DNA from: Hymenobacter swuensis DY53
GTDB taxonomy: Bacteria > Bacteroidota > Bacteroidia > Cytophagales > Hymenobacteraceae
Assembly (NCBI RefSeq): GCF_000576555.1
Contig: NZ_CP007145.1
Coordinates: forward strand, 3,804,501-3,868,500
Length of the DNA: 64,000 nt
Direction: 5' to 3'
Below the pieces are notes generated by a model. That model had not been told where the DNA came from. It searched no databases and saw only the letters and a list, made by a program, of their open reading frames with translations. The number at the start of each line of letters is the position of its first letter. Positions within the stretch are counted from its first letter, which is position 1. Below, one piece after another: positions 40,952-49,797 of the stretch. Position numbers and translations under genes: made by a program.

Positions 40952-41588
40952 CCAGCAAAAACAACACGATGCTGCGCGGGCCATGCGCACCGAGCACCAA
41001 CGTTTTTTCAATATCAGCCGTGCGGCTGGGCCCCGTGGTCAGGGACACCATAGAAGGCAATTTGTCAGCTCCGTATTTCTCCTGCAACAGCTTCAGGCCC
41101 TCCCCGATGTCGGTAACTACCTGCGAAGTGCGGGCCAGAATCAGGTGCTGATCAGGATAGATGCTAAGGCGGCGGCCACTACCCGTAGCGGCTCCCACCA
41201 ATACGCTGCCAGTGCGCGCCACGAGTGATTCGCAGGTAGTCAGGCTGGCATCGGCGTGTTCCAAGAAGTTTGTTTCATCACTCTGGAACCCGATGTTACC
41301 ATCATGCAGCAGCTTTTTCAGTTCCGGCTCCCACACGTATAGATTCTCCAGACCCTTTTCCTGCTTATAGGCAAACAGCTGGTCGTAAAAGTGTTCTACC
41401 GTTTCGCAGAAGAAGAAAACTCCTCCTACCCGCACGAAGCTCTGAGCAAAAGCTACTGCCAGATCATCGGTAGCGGCCGGCCGGGGGTGCAGCGGGGCCG
41501 AAAAATCGGGCCGGGCCGGCAGTGGCGACGGTTGCCGCAACGACTCCCGAATGCGGCGCAGAACAATATCACGCGAGGTATCCGACAT
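40926..41588 (-). CDS. lutC: LUD-domain protein, lactate utilisation LutC/YkgG type, 220 aa
   Basis: Start at ATG 41588 (MSDTSRDIVLRRIRESLRQP). The LUD-domain pattern is present: FCETVEHFYDQL, NIGFQSDETNFLEHADASLT, TGSVLVGAATGSGRRLSIYP, and a final GPSRTADIEKTLVLGAHGPR. LutC is normally the third subunit of the LutABC lactate oxidase. No lutA or lutB is present here, so this is an orphan copy, as often seen beside ftsH in Hymenobacter-like genomes; its actual role is unclear. It starts the leftward overlapping chain with lpxH. Confidence 0.87.
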   Translation of the reverse strand: MSDTSRDIVLRRIRESLRQPSPLPARPDFSAPLHPRPAATDDLAVAFAQSFVRVGGVFFFCETVEHFYDQLFAYKQEKGLENLYVWEPELKKLLHDGNIGFQSDETNFLEHADASLTTCESLVARTGSVLVGAATGSGRRLSIYPDQHLILARTSQVVTDIGEGLKLLQEKYGADKLPSMVSLTTGPSRTADIEKTLVLGAHGPRSIVLFLLDDAPAATT

Positions 41589-41652
41589 GGCAGCAAAGGT
41601 AGCGGGTTTCGGGCGGGGTTTTGTGTACAGAATCAACCAGGCAGGCAACTGG

Positions 41653-41681
41653 TTTGTAGTGTATGTTGTTTCTTATCTTTG
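41653..41681 (+). promoter_or_regulatory. Bacteroidota-type promoter of the 41707 lipoprotein gene
   Basis: TTTG (41653-41656), a 17-bp spacer, then TATCTTTG (41674-41681), a near-ideal -33/-7 pair, 26 bp before the start codon. It is the best promoter match in the window. Confidence 0.72.
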
Positions 41682-41706
41682 AACACGCAGTATTCTACCC
41701 ATTCGT

Positions 41707-42156
41707 ATGAAATCTACTCAATTCACTTCTTTTTTCCTGATGACAGCCGCCGCTACTGTGTTGTCAGGCTGTGGCAATGATGCTGAGAATGATCCGCAGC
41801 CACTGGCTAAGCAGACCGCAGATGTAGTGTTCCAACTGGGAATGAAAGGTTACGCCGATATGCCTAGTGCAGTAGCCCGCCTCGGCGTGGCCTCCTCTTT
41901 CGCTGATGCCCAAATTGGCAAAGGCACAGAGCTGACTGGCACACTGATATGGAACGAAACGAAGGGCGGCAAAGAGACAAAGTCGTTTACGCTGCCAGCC
42001 AAACCCGTTGGCACCAAGTACTGGGTCTTTCTTTCTACCCATCAGAAACCTGCAACCAGCCAATCTATTACTGTTTCTTGGCCAGTTACCGGAATGGCAA
42101 CGTTGAGCGCTGCGGCTTCTGACACTCTCATAGTGCAGGAAATGACGGTGCAATAA
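41707..42156 (+). CDS. Hypothetical lipoprotein, 149 aa
   Basis: A lipoprotein signal (MKSTQFTSFFLMTAAATVLS, then GC) with Asn-Asp after the lipidated Cys. The mature domain is a small all-beta fold (VVFQLGMKGYADMPSAVARL, TLIWNETKGGKETKSFTLPA, KYWVFLSTHQKPATSQSITV). There are no catalytic motifs and no known family. A consensus promoter precedes it, and its stop codon is the first three bases of the 88-bp palindrome. Confidence 0.7.
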   Translation: MKSTQFTSFFLMTAAATVLSGCGNDAENDPQPLAKQTADVVFQLGMKGYADMPSAVARLGVASSFADAQIGKGTELTGTLIWNETKGGKETKSFTLPAKPVGTKYWVFLSTHQKPATSQSITVSWPVTGMATLSAAASDTLIVQEMTVQ

Positions 42157-42241
42157 CCTCATTTACCCAGCCCGATACATACAAAAGGCCCACCTGTACA
42201 GGTGGGCCTTTTGTATGTATCGGGCTGGGTAAATGAGGTTA
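42154..42241. repeat. 88-bp perfect palindrome spanning two convergent stop codons
   Basis: Bases 42154-42197 are the exact reverse complement of 42198-42241, with no loop. The outermost triplets are the TAA stop of the lipoprotein gene (42154-42156) and the TAA stop of ftsH (42241-42239). The inner part carries AAAAGGCCCACCTGT and its complement, a classical bidirectional terminator. It must end both transcripts. Confidence 0.95.
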
Positions 42242-44356
42242 AACTGGCGTCACGGCTGAGCCGCCAGTCTCAGTTGGGCCGCCCGCAGGGGCACTGCCGT
42301 CATCTACGCCGGGAAGGTTCAGGCTGGGCAGGTCGTTGCCCAGAGGCACCCCGGGGTGCTCCTGCTTCCGCTCGCTCAGGGTTTCTGAGCGGTCAGTGCC
42401 CGCCATGTGGGCCTGATAGGTAGTCTGGCTGTCGAAGGGCCGCTTACCTACCAGTCGCACCAGATCTTCCTGTTGCAGAATTTCCTTTTCCAGCAGCTCT
42501 TTGGCCACTACTTCCAACTCGTGCCGACGCTCGGTCAGCAGTTCTTTGGTGCGGATATAGGCCTGCTCAATGATGGTGCGTACTTCCTCGTCAATCATCT
42601 GCGAAGTGGCTTCCGAATACGGCTTGGTAAAACCGTACTCGTTCTGCCCTTTCGAGTCATAGAACGACACGTTGCCGAGCTTGGCATTCATCCCGTACAT
42701 CGTCACGATGCTGTAAGCCACTTTCGTGATGCGCTCCAGATCAGACAAGGCACCGGTTGAAACCTTGCCGAATACAATGTCTTCAGCAGCCCGGCCACCC
42801 AGCGTCATGCACATTTCGTCCATCAACTGCTCGGTGTTGTAGAGGAACTGCTCCCGGGGCAGGTACTGCGCATAGCCCAATGCGGCTACTCCCCGGGGTA
42901 CAATGCTCACCTTCACCAACGGGTCGGCGTGTTCGAGGAACCAGCCGGCAATGGCGTGGCCCGCCTCGTGGTAAGCCACAATGCGCTTCTCACCAGGGCT
43001 GATGATCTTATTCTTTTTCTCCAGACCACCGATTACCCGGTCCACCGCATCGGTGAAGTCCTGCATGGTCACCATCTTCTTGTCGCGGCGGGCGGCAATC
43101 AGGGCCGCCTCGTTGCAGACGTTGGCAATTTCGGCACCAGCGAAACCAGGCGTCTGGGCTGCCAGCTTTTTGGCTTCCACGTCGGGTCCCAGCGTCAGCG
43201 GCTTCAAGTGCACGTTGAAAATCTGGGTTCGGCCGTTGATGTCCGGCTTATCGATGCTGACCTGCCGGTCGAAACGGCCAGGACGCAGCAGAGCCGAATC
43301 AAGCGTATCGGGACGGTTGGTAGCAGCCAGGATAATAACCCCGGAATCGGTACCAAAACCGTCCATTTCTACCAGCAGCGAGTTCAGGGTGTTCTCCCGC
43401 TCATCGTTGCCGCCGGGCATGTTGCCTTTGCTGCGGCTCCGGCCAATGGCATCAATTTCATCAATGAAGATGATGCAGGGTGCCTTGGCTTTGGCCTGTT
43501 TGAACAGGTCACGTACCCGGGCTGCGCCTACGCCCACAAACATTTCCACGAAATCGGAACCCGACAGCGAGAAAAACGGCACGTCAGCTTCGCCGGCTAC
43601 AGCTTTGGCCAGCAGGGTTTTACCCGTACCGGGAGGACCTACCAGGAGGGCACCTTTCGGGATTTTACCGCCGAGAACCGTGAATTTTGAGGGATTCTTG
43701 AGGAACTCCACAATCTCCTGTACTTCTTCCTTGGCTTCTTCCAGACCAGCTACGTCTTTGAAGGTAATCTTCACTTTATCACCGCCCTCAAACAGCGCGG
43801 CGCGCGACTTGCCGATGTTGAAAATCTGGCCTCCGGGACCACCCGCTCCGCCCATGCGGCGCATAAGCAGCCAGAAACCAGCAAACAGCAGAATCATCAG
43901 GCCCAGCGTAGGGATATAGTCGCCGTAACCGGTGCGGTCAGTTACTTTCAGGCCCACCCGCTGGTCGGCAGGTTGGGTTGCCTGCACCTTGTCGAGGTCT
44001 TCCTTGAAGGTTTTGCCATCCACCACCCGGAAGCCATACTGGGCACCCTGCTCAGTAGCCAGGGGCCCACGACGGCTCAACTCAGCGTTGTAAGGCGCTT
44101 TTTTAGTGGCTTCGGGCTTCAGGGTCACTTCTACCTGCCGCTCATTCGCCAGTAGGGTCACGTCCCGGACATCACCGTTTACAAGCATCTGCTCGAAACG
44201 CTGCTGCGTAATATCAATCAGCGGGTTGCCACGCGAGAGGTACACCATCCCGAGGATGAGTACCACCAGTCCCGTGAGCACCCAAAGCTGCATACCTGGC
44301 CGGGGAGCAGGGCTCGGCAGCGTAGGTTTCTTCTTTTTGGGCGTCGTATCAGACAT
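42239..44356 (-). CDS. ftsH: ATP-dependent zinc metalloprotease FtsH, 705 aa
   Basis: Membrane AAA+ protease that removes misfolded or unassembled membrane proteins. Two transmembrane segments (about residues 22-42 and 155-175) flank a periplasmic domain. Walker [15 protein letters not shown], Walker [13 protein letters not shown], the pore motif [15 protein letters not shown], an SRH ([20 protein letters not shown]) and the zinc site [10 protein letters not shown] are all present. Length is slightly above E. coli FtsH because of N- and C-terminal extensions. It lies 99 bp after rsfS. Confidence 0.97.
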   Translation of the reverse strand: MSDTTPKKKKPTLPSPAPRPGMQLWVLTGLVVLILGMVYLSRGNPLIDITQQRFEQMLVNGDVRDVTLLANERQVEVTLKPEATKKAPYNAELSRRGPLATEQGAQYGFRVVDGKTFKEDLDKVQATQPADQRVGLKVTDRTGYGDYIPTLGLMILLFAGFWLLMRRMGGAGGPGGQIFNIGKSRAALFEGGDKVKITFKDVAGLEEAKEEVQEIVEFLKNPSKFTVLGGKIPKGALLVGPPGTGKTLLAKAVAGEADVPFFSLSGSDFVEMFVGVGAARVRDLFKQAKAKAPCIIFIDEIDAIGRSRSKGNMPGGNDERENTLNSLLVEMDGFGTDSGVIILAATNRPDTLDSALLRPGRFDRQVSIDKPDINGRTQIFNVHLKPLTLGPDVEAKKLAAQTPGFAGAEIANVCNEAALIAARRDKKMVTMQDFTDAVDRVIGGLEKKNKIISPGEKRIVAYHEAGHAIAGWFLEHADPLVKVSIVPRGVAALGYAQYLPREQFLYNTEQLMDEMCMTLGGRAAEDIVFGKVSTGALSDLERITKVAYSIVTMYGMNAKLGNVSFYDSKGQNEYGFTKPYSEATSQMIDEEVRTIIEQAYIRTKELLTERRHELEVVAKELLEKEILQQEDLVRLVGKRPFDSQTTYQAHMAGTDRSETLSERKQEHPGVPLGNDLPSLNLPGVDDGSAPAGGPTETGGSAVTPV

Positions 44357-44455
44357 GTATCGAGGTTACTAGAACAAAAAACAAAGGCGGAACACGCCAA
44401 CCGCGCGTTTGTTGGCGTGCCCACCTGCCTTCAGGAAGACGCTAACGGCTGCAGT

Positions 44456-44851
44456 TTACTTTACGGCTGCCGGAGTTTCTTCCTCCGCCACGTGCGTAAT
44501 TTCGGCATCACCCCACAACTCCTCCAGCGCGTAGAACTGCCGACGGTCACGCAGGAATACGTGCACTACTACGTCCACGTAATCAAGCAGCACCCACTCG
44601 CGGTTCATGCGGCCTTCAGTTTGCCAGGGGTTCTGGCCGGTAAGCTTTTCTACTTCTTCTTCAACGGAGCGCGCAATGGCTTCAATTTGAGTATCGGAAG
44701 AAGCCGAGCAGATGATGAAATAATCCGCAACGGCATTTTTAAGTTCTTTGAGGTTGAGCACCACGATGTCAGCGGCCTTCTTCTCCTGCATGCCGCGCAC
44801 TACTACATCTGCCAACTTGTCCGAATCCTGCCGGACCAGGGTACTTTTCAT
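44456..44851 (-). CDS. rsfS: Ribosome silencing factor RsfS, 131 aa
   Basis: Binds ribosomal protein uL14 and blocks subunit joining when nutrients are scarce. The core pattern ADIVVLNLKELKNAVADYFI, CSASSDTQIEAIARSVEEEV, and EGRMNREWVLLDYVDVVVHV is the RsfS/Iojap fold. The C-terminal ~20 residues (EITHVAEEETPAAVK) are an acidic extension. It starts at ATG 44851, divergent from birA, with only 42 bp between them. Confidence 0.95.
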   Translation of the reverse strand: MKSTLVRQDSDKLADVVVRGMQEKKAADIVVLNLKELKNAVADYFIICSASSDTQIEAIARSVEEEVEKLTGQNPWQTEGRMNREWVLLDYVDVVVHVFLRDRRQFYALEELWGDAEITHVAEEETPAAVK

Positions 44852-44893
44852 AGGGTATTGTTAGGTTTGAACGTCACAAAGTACGAAAAACAC

Positions 44894-45658
44894 GTGGAGG
44901 CACTCTCCCCCCAAACGCTCTTCACGGGCCAACAGCTTGTCTGGCTGCCCGAATGCGCTTCTACTAACACAGAAGCGCAGCAACTGGCTGTCCAAAACCG
45001 GGCCACGGATGGCTGCTGCGTTATTACCGACAAACAGACCGCCGGACGCGGCCAACGTGGCAACCAGTGGGAAGCCGCACCCGGCGAAAACCTGACGCTG
45101 TCGGTGGTATGGCGGCCTTCCTTTTTGGCCGCTGCCGACCAGTTTCTGCTCAGCCAAGCCGTAGCACTGGCCGTACACGACTGGCTGACGGTGTTGCTGA
45201 GTCCCGACCCCGGCCTGCGAGTGAAATGGCCGAACGATATTTTTTTCGGTCATCGGAAACTAGGCGGGATTCTGATTGAGAACACACTCAATGGCGCAAA
45301 AATTCAGCATAGCATTGTCGGAATTGGGCTAAATATCAATCAGCAGGAATTTGGCGTCCCCACCGCCACTTCCCTGTTTCAGCTAACAGGCCGCGCATAC
45401 AGTTTACCGGCCTTGGTGACCCACTTGCTCGAAAGCCTGGAACGGCGCTACCTGCAGCTACGAGCGGGCCGAGTGGGGGCTCTGCGTACGGAGTATCTGC
45501 GGGTACTCTACCGGTTTCAGGAAGAACATACCTACGAAGCTGAGGGCCGTACGTTCCGAGGACAAATTGTAGGCGTAGATGAAGCGGGTCGGCTGGCCCT
45601 CGCTGTTGGGGGGCAGCTTCGTTACTTTGATCTGAAACAAATCAGGTATTTGGCCTGA
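44894..45658 (+). CDS. birA: Biotin--[acetyl-CoA carboxylase] ligase, 254 aa
   Basis: Attaches biotin to biotin carboxyl carrier protein. Seen: the CASTNTEAQQL substrate helix, TAGRGQRGNQW (the GRGRxG-type biotinyl-AMP loop), KWPNDIFFGHRKLGGILIEN and IVGIGLNIN. It lacks an N-terminal DNA-binding domain, so it is a single-function ligase. The start is GTG 44894 (MEALSPQTLF...), chosen by family length; TTG codons at 44858 and 44867 are alternatives, and frame extension further upstream would overlap rsfS. Short intergenic region with rsfS implies overlapping divergent promoters. Confidence 0.93.
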   Translation: MEALSPQTLFTGQQLVWLPECASTNTEAQQLAVQNRATDGCCVITDKQTAGRGQRGNQWEAAPGENLTLSVVWRPSFLAAADQFLLSQAVALAVHDWLTVLLSPDPGLRVKWPNDIFFGHRKLGGILIENTLNGAKIQHSIVGIGLNINQQEFGVPTATSLFQLTGRAYSLPALVTHLLESLERRYLQLRAGRVGALRTEYLRVLYRFQEEHTYEAEGRTFRGQIVGVDEAGRLALAVGGQLRYFDLKQIRYLA

Positions 45659-45867
45659 GTGTACGGAGGCAGGCCTCATTTAAACCTTGATGCAACGGAA
45701 ACGTCTGAATCTGCATCTGTCCGGTAACCGCTTCCCGAACGGGCACGATGATTGTCTCTTTGTTGTCTTGTCTCCTTCAGGCAGAATGCCGAGCCTAACT
45801 TGTCTATCTTGGCAATGAGGCTGGCCTTACCTTTCTCCCTCCCCCGCTTTTGCTTTCCTCTTCCCGC

Positions 45868-46320
45868 ATGAAACTCTCTACTCGCTTTGTTCTAGTGCTG
45901 GCGCTGTTATCAGTACAGCTTTCGGCGCTGGCCGCTACCCTCACGCTACGTGGGCAGGGCCGCACCCGCGCTACGGCTACTGTGAGCCGCCCGGTGCAGG
46001 ATACGCCCCGCCAGCACATCGGGCTGGGCACCACCCCTACCCTCACGGCCCGCACGCTGGCTCCTTCTTTCGCCGTTTTCCCTAATCCTTCGAAGGGTCT
46101 GGTTACGGTTTCGGTAAGTCAGCTCCTGACGAATACTGATTACAAACTGCGCCTGAGCAACATTATCGGGCGGGAAGTGCGTACGGTGGCGGTGCGCCCT
46201 GAAGCAGCCGACGGCGGCATGAATCTGAACCTCTCCGATTTGCCCGCCGGCATGTATTTCTACAGCTTGGTACAGAACGATAAAGTTCTTGCTACCAAAC
46301 GCCTACTGCTACAGAACTAA
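45868..46320 (+). CDS. Small secreted protein with T9SS type A sorting domain, 150 aa
   Basis: Start at ATG 45868 with a signal peptide (MKLSTRFVLVLALLSVQLSA). A ~40-residue linker of Thr/Arg/Pro leads to a complete T9SS C-terminal domain: FAVFPNPSKGLVTVSVSQLL, YKLRLSNIIGREVRTV, LNLSDLPAGMYFYSLVQND, and final KRLLLQN. There is hardly any cargo besides the sorting domain, which is unusual; it could be a carrier for a tiny linker-derived surface peptide or a minimal adhesin. Confidence 0.8.
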   Translation: MKLSTRFVLVLALLSVQLSALAATLTLRGQGRTRATATVSRPVQDTPRQHIGLGTTPTLTARTLAPSFAVFPNPSKGLVTVSVSQLLTNTDYKLRLSNIIGREVRTVAVRPEAADGGMNLNLSDLPAGMYFYSLVQNDKVLATKRLLLQN

Positions 46321-46345
46321 CTCCGCGAAGTAGTTTTTGCGCCTG

Positions 46346-46378
46346 AAAGCTCCTGCCAATTCGGCGGGAGCTTTTTTT
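46346..46378 (+). terminator. Rho-independent terminator
   Basis: AAAGCTCCTGCC (46346-46357) pairs with GGCGGGAGCTTT (46363-46374; one G-T pair), followed by a T run, 25 bp after the T9SS-domain gene. Confidence 0.88.
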
Positions 46379-46487
46379 ATAGCTGCCAGAACCGGTGAAC
46401 CACTAAAACGCCGCTTAACCCGATGGTTGGTTGAAGCCAGCACGGGTGTTGGTTGATTTAGTGGCCCACGTCTCAGTACTTATTCTC

Positions 46488-46495
46488 TATTTTTG
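46488..46495 (+). promoter_or_regulatory. Candidate -7 box for the DUF2723 gene
   Basis: TATTTTTG, exact TAnnTTTG, 82 bp before the start at 46577. No clear -33 element. Confidence 0.45.
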
Positions 46496-46576
46496 ACCTT
46501 TCACTGATTTCCTTCTCGGATTTTACCCCGTCGTTCAGCAGCGGGCCGGCTGTGGTCGGCCTCACTTACCCAACCT

Positions 46577-49570
46577 ATGCGGAGTTACAAAAGCCTGAAT
46601 AATCTGGTCGGCTGGCTGGTATTTGCCATTGCCACCGCCACCTACCTGCTCACGCTGGAGCCCACGGCCTCGTTCTGGGACTGCGGCGAGTTCATTGCCT
46701 GCTCCTACAAACTGCTGGTGCCGCACCCCCCGGGCGCGCCCACCTTTCTGCTGCTGGGCCGCTTGTTTTCCCTGCTGAGCTTTGGCGACGTAACGAAGGT
46801 TTCGGTGCTGGTCAATACGCTGTCGGCTTTGAGTTCGTCATTCACGGTGCTGTTCCTGTTCTGGATCATCACCATGCTGGCCAAGAAGCTGGTGCTGAAC
46901 CGCCCTGGCCTGCACGACGACCGGGGCCTGGAGCCCACCTTCGGCCAGAGCCTGCTGATTCTGGGTGCCGGCACGGTGGGGGCTCTGGCCTACGCCTTTT
47001 CCGATTCGTTCTGGTTTAACGCTGTGGAGGCCGAGGTATACGCCATGTCGTCGTTGTGTACGGCCGTGGTGGTGTGGCTGATGCTGAAGTGGGAAAACCG
47101 GGCCGACGAAGCCGATTCTGACCGGTGGCTGGTGCTCATTGCCTACGTTATCGGCCTCAGCATTGGGGTCCATTTACTGAACCTGCTGGCCATTCCGGCT
47201 CTGGGCTTTATTTACTACTACCGCCGCACCCAGAACCCCACAACAGTGGGCGGCATCATTACGCTGGTGGTGAGCAGCATCATCGTGGGCCTGATTCTGG
47301 CTGGTATTATTCCCGGTCTGCCCACGCTGGCGGGTGCCTTCGAGGTGTTCTTCATCAATACGTTCGGGCTGCCTTTCAGCTCGGGGCTGATTATCTTCCT
47401 GGTGCTGTTTGTGGGCCTGATCTGGCTGGGCTTCCGGCAGTCGTTCAAGCGCCGCAGCCGGTTGCTGAACACGGCCATGTTGAGCTTCGTGTTTATCCTA
47501 ATTGGATATTCGAGCTACCTCATCGTGCCCATCCGCAGCAGCTACCACCCCACCATCAACGAAAACGACCCGGAGGATGTCCTGTCCTTCGTGAGCTATC
47601 TGAAGCGCGAACAGTACGGCGACCGGCCGCTGCTCTATGGCCCCCAGTTCAACGCCCAGCCCATTGCCCAGGAAGACGGAGCTCCGCGCTACGTACGCCA
47701 AGGCGACAAATACGTGGTAGCCGAGTACCGCCCGGTGTTGCAGTATGCCGCCGAGGACAAGATGCTGCTGCCCCGCCTCTACAGCAACGACCCGTTGCAC
47801 CTGTATAATTACAAGAAGTGGGTAGATATTCAGGAGGGCGTGAAGCCCACCATGGGCCAGAACCTGGCGTTCCTGACCAAGTACCAGATGGGCCACATGT
47901 TCTGGCGCTACTTCATGTGGAACTACGTGGGTCGCGAGGGGGATATTCAGCAGTCGGGTATTCTATGGGGCAGCGGCAACGGCGCGGGCCTGCCCGAGCG
48001 GGTAGCCGACAGCCCGGCCCGCAACGCCTTTTTCGCCCTGCCGCTGCTGCTGGGCGTACTGGGTCTGTTCTTCCACATCCGTCGCGACGGCCGCAACGCC
48101 TTCATTGTAGGTTTGCTGTTCCTGTTCACGGGTCTGGCCATTGTGCTGTACCTCAACCAGCCGCCCATCGAGCCCCGCGAGCGGGACTACACCTTCGCGG
48201 GGGCTACCTTCGCCTTCGCCATCTGGATTGGCCTGGGCGTGCTGGCGTTGGCGGAGTTGTTGGAGAAAGTGGTGAAATCGGACACGGCGCGGGCCGGCGT
48301 GGTATCGGCCCTGGGCCTGGTGGTACCGGGCCTGATGGTGACGCAGGGCTGGGACGACCACAACCGCTCGGACCGCTACAACTCTATCGACTCGGCTAAG
48401 AACCTGCTCAACAGCTGCGCCCCGAACGCCATTCTGTTCACCAACGGCGACAACGACACCTTCCCGCTCTGGTACGCCCAGGAAGTGGAAGGCATCCGCA
48501 CCGACGTGCGCGTGGCCGTGCTCAGCTACCTGAACACCGACTGGTACATCGACCAGATGAAGCGCCGCGCCTACAAGTCGCAGCCGCTGCCGATTTCCAT
48601 GCAGAACGGCAACTACAAGCAAGGCACCAACGACTACCTGCCCTACGCCGAGAACCCCTCAGTGAAGGAAGTGAACGTGAAGGAGTTCATGCAGCTGGTG
48701 AACCAGAACAGCCCCCTGCTGCAGGTGAGCTACGGCGACGGCTCGAAGTCTTTGCTCTCCTTCCCGACCCGCAACTTCTTCCTGCCCATTGACACGGCCG
48801 CCGTGGCCAAATCGGGTATTCTGCCGGCCGACCGCCGTAAGCAACTGGTGCCGCGCATGGAGTGGCAGGTGGGCAAAAGCGCCATCGAGAAGAAGAGCCT
48901 GGTGATTCTGGACATTCTGGCCACCAACAACTGGCAGCGCCCGGTGTACTTCAGCAGCACCGTGGACTCGCGCGACTTCATGGGCCTGCAGCCGTACTTC
49001 CAGCTCGAAGGCATGGCCTACCGCATCCTGCCCGCCAAGGACCCGAATTTTGACCCCAAGGGCGGCTCCGAGGAAGGCTACATTGCCCAGAATCTGATGT
49101 ACGACAACCTGATGCAGAAATTCGCGTTCCGCGGCCTTGATAATCCCAACATCTTCTACGACGAAAACAACCTGCGCTTCCCAGCCAACTACCGCGACAA
49201 ATTCGCACGGCTGGCCGATGCCCTGCTGGCCTCTGGCGACAAGGTGCGCGCCAAGCAGGTAATTGACAAGTGCTTCACGGTAATGCCCGACAAAGCCGTA
49301 CCCTACGATTACTACGTGCCCCAGTTTATTCCGGCCCTGATTGCTGTAGGTGAGCGGGAGCGGGCCAATGAAATCATGGATACCATGACCGGCCGCGCCG
49401 AGCGGGCTCTGGCCTACTACAGCACCCACAACCAGGCCCTGTTCGACCAAGAGTTCCAGACCTACCTGCTGGGCCTCAACAGCATCGGCCGCGCCGCCGA
49501 GGCCATCGGCGACCAGAAACGTGCCGGCCGGGCCATTACGTTGCTGCAACAGTATTATCAGCAACGCTAG
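46577..49570 (+). CDS. DUF2723 integral membrane glycosyltransferase-like protein, 997 aa
   Basis: Polytopic enzyme of the DUF2723 (GT117, TMEM260-related) family, thought to transfer sugar from a lipid carrier to proteins or other acceptors. The catalytic-region motif PTASFWDCGEFIACSYKL and HPPGAPTFLLLGRLFSL near the N-terminus resembles the first extracytoplasmic loop of GT-C transferases. About 12-13 membrane segments occupy residues 10-580; YTFAGATFAFAIWIG marks the last cluster. The C-terminal ~380 residues (NGDNDTFPLWYAQEVEG...) are soluble and end in TPR-like helices. Length is normal for Bacteroidota members. Confidence 0.88.
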   Translation: MRSYKSLNNLVGWLVFAIATATYLLTLEPTASFWDCGEFIACSYKLLVPHPPGAPTFLLLGRLFSLLSFGDVTKVSVLVNTLSALSSSFTVLFLFWIITMLAKKLVLNRPGLHDDRGLEPTFGQSLLILGAGTVGALAYAFSDSFWFNAVEAEVYAMSSLCTAVVVWLMLKWENRADEADSDRWLVLIAYVIGLSIGVHLLNLLAIPALGFIYYYRRTQNPTTVGGIITLVVSSIIVGLILAGIIPGLPTLAGAFEVFFINTFGLPFSSGLIIFLVLFVGLIWLGFRQSFKRRSRLLNTAMLSFVFILIGYSSYLIVPIRSSYHPTINENDPEDVLSFVSYLKREQYGDRPLLYGPQFNAQPIAQEDGAPRYVRQGDKYVVAEYRPVLQYAAEDKMLLPRLYSNDPLHLYNYKKWVDIQEGVKPTMGQNLAFLTKYQMGHMFWRYFMWNYVGREGDIQQSGILWGSGNGAGLPERVADSPARNAFFALPLLLGVLGLFFHIRRDGRNAFIVGLLFLFTGLAIVLYLNQPPIEPRERDYTFAGATFAFAIWIGLGVLALAELLEKVVKSDTARAGVVSALGLVVPGLMVTQGWDDHNRSDRYNSIDSAKNLLNSCAPNAILFTNGDNDTFPLWYAQEVEGIRTDVRVAVLSYLNTDWYIDQMKRRAYKSQPLPISMQNGNYKQGTNDYLPYAENPSVKEVNVKEFMQLVNQNSPLLQVSYGDGSKSLLSFPTRNFFLPIDTAAVAKSGILPADRRKQLVPRMEWQVGKSAIEKKSLVILDILATNNWQRPVYFSSTVDSRDFMGLQPYFQLEGMAYRILPAKDPNFDPKGGSEEGYIAQNLMYDNLMQKFAFRGLDNPNIFYDENNLRFPANYRDKFARLADALLASGDKVRAKQVIDKCFTVMPDKAVPYDYYVPQFIPALIAVGERERANEIMDTMTGRAERALAYYSTHNQALFDQEFQTYLLGLNSIGRAAEAIGDQKRAGRAITLLQQYYQQR

Positions 49571-49595
49571 TAAGCCGCACGGTTTTTGCCGACCA

Positions 49596-49627
49596 AGAAG
49601 CCGGCTCCGGAAACGGAGTCGGCTTCT
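49596..49627 (+). terminator. Terminator after the DUF2723 gene
   Basis: AGAAGCCGGCTCCG (49596-49609), GAAA loop, complementary arm 49614-49627 with one G-T pair, then TTTC. Confidence 0.82.
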
Positions 49628-49652
49628 TTCGTAAGTACGTATACTCTCCTAA

Positions 49653-49767
49653 TCATCCTGAGTATTCCGCGCATCAAGCGGCTTCGAAGGACCTTACAAC
49701 CGTAGAACGATACCCATATCAGCGGCTCGTAGCAACGTGATAAGGTCCTTCGCAGGCTCAGGATGAC
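49653..49767. repeat. Imperfect palindromic element related to the 13522 family
   Basis: TCATCCTGAG (49653-49662) pairs with CTCAGGATGA (49758-49767), and AAGGACCTTA with TAAGGTCCTT (49741-49750); a 22-nt insertion breaks the left arm. The outer GTCATCCTGAGC-type end resembles CGTCATTCCGAGC of the element at 13522. It lies between the terminator and the GWxTD gene. Confidence 0.6.
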
Positions 49768-49797
49768 AGTTTATTACCAGCTGAACCCACCGCGCCC

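Noticed and set aside
44417..44893. Upstream extension of birA
   Set aside because: It runs antisense through the whole rsfS gene; the birA family starts near the GTG at 44894.
48659..49564. 301-codon leftward frame under the DUF2723 gene
   Set aside because: Antisense shadow created by high GC; the plus-strand frame is a full-length family member.
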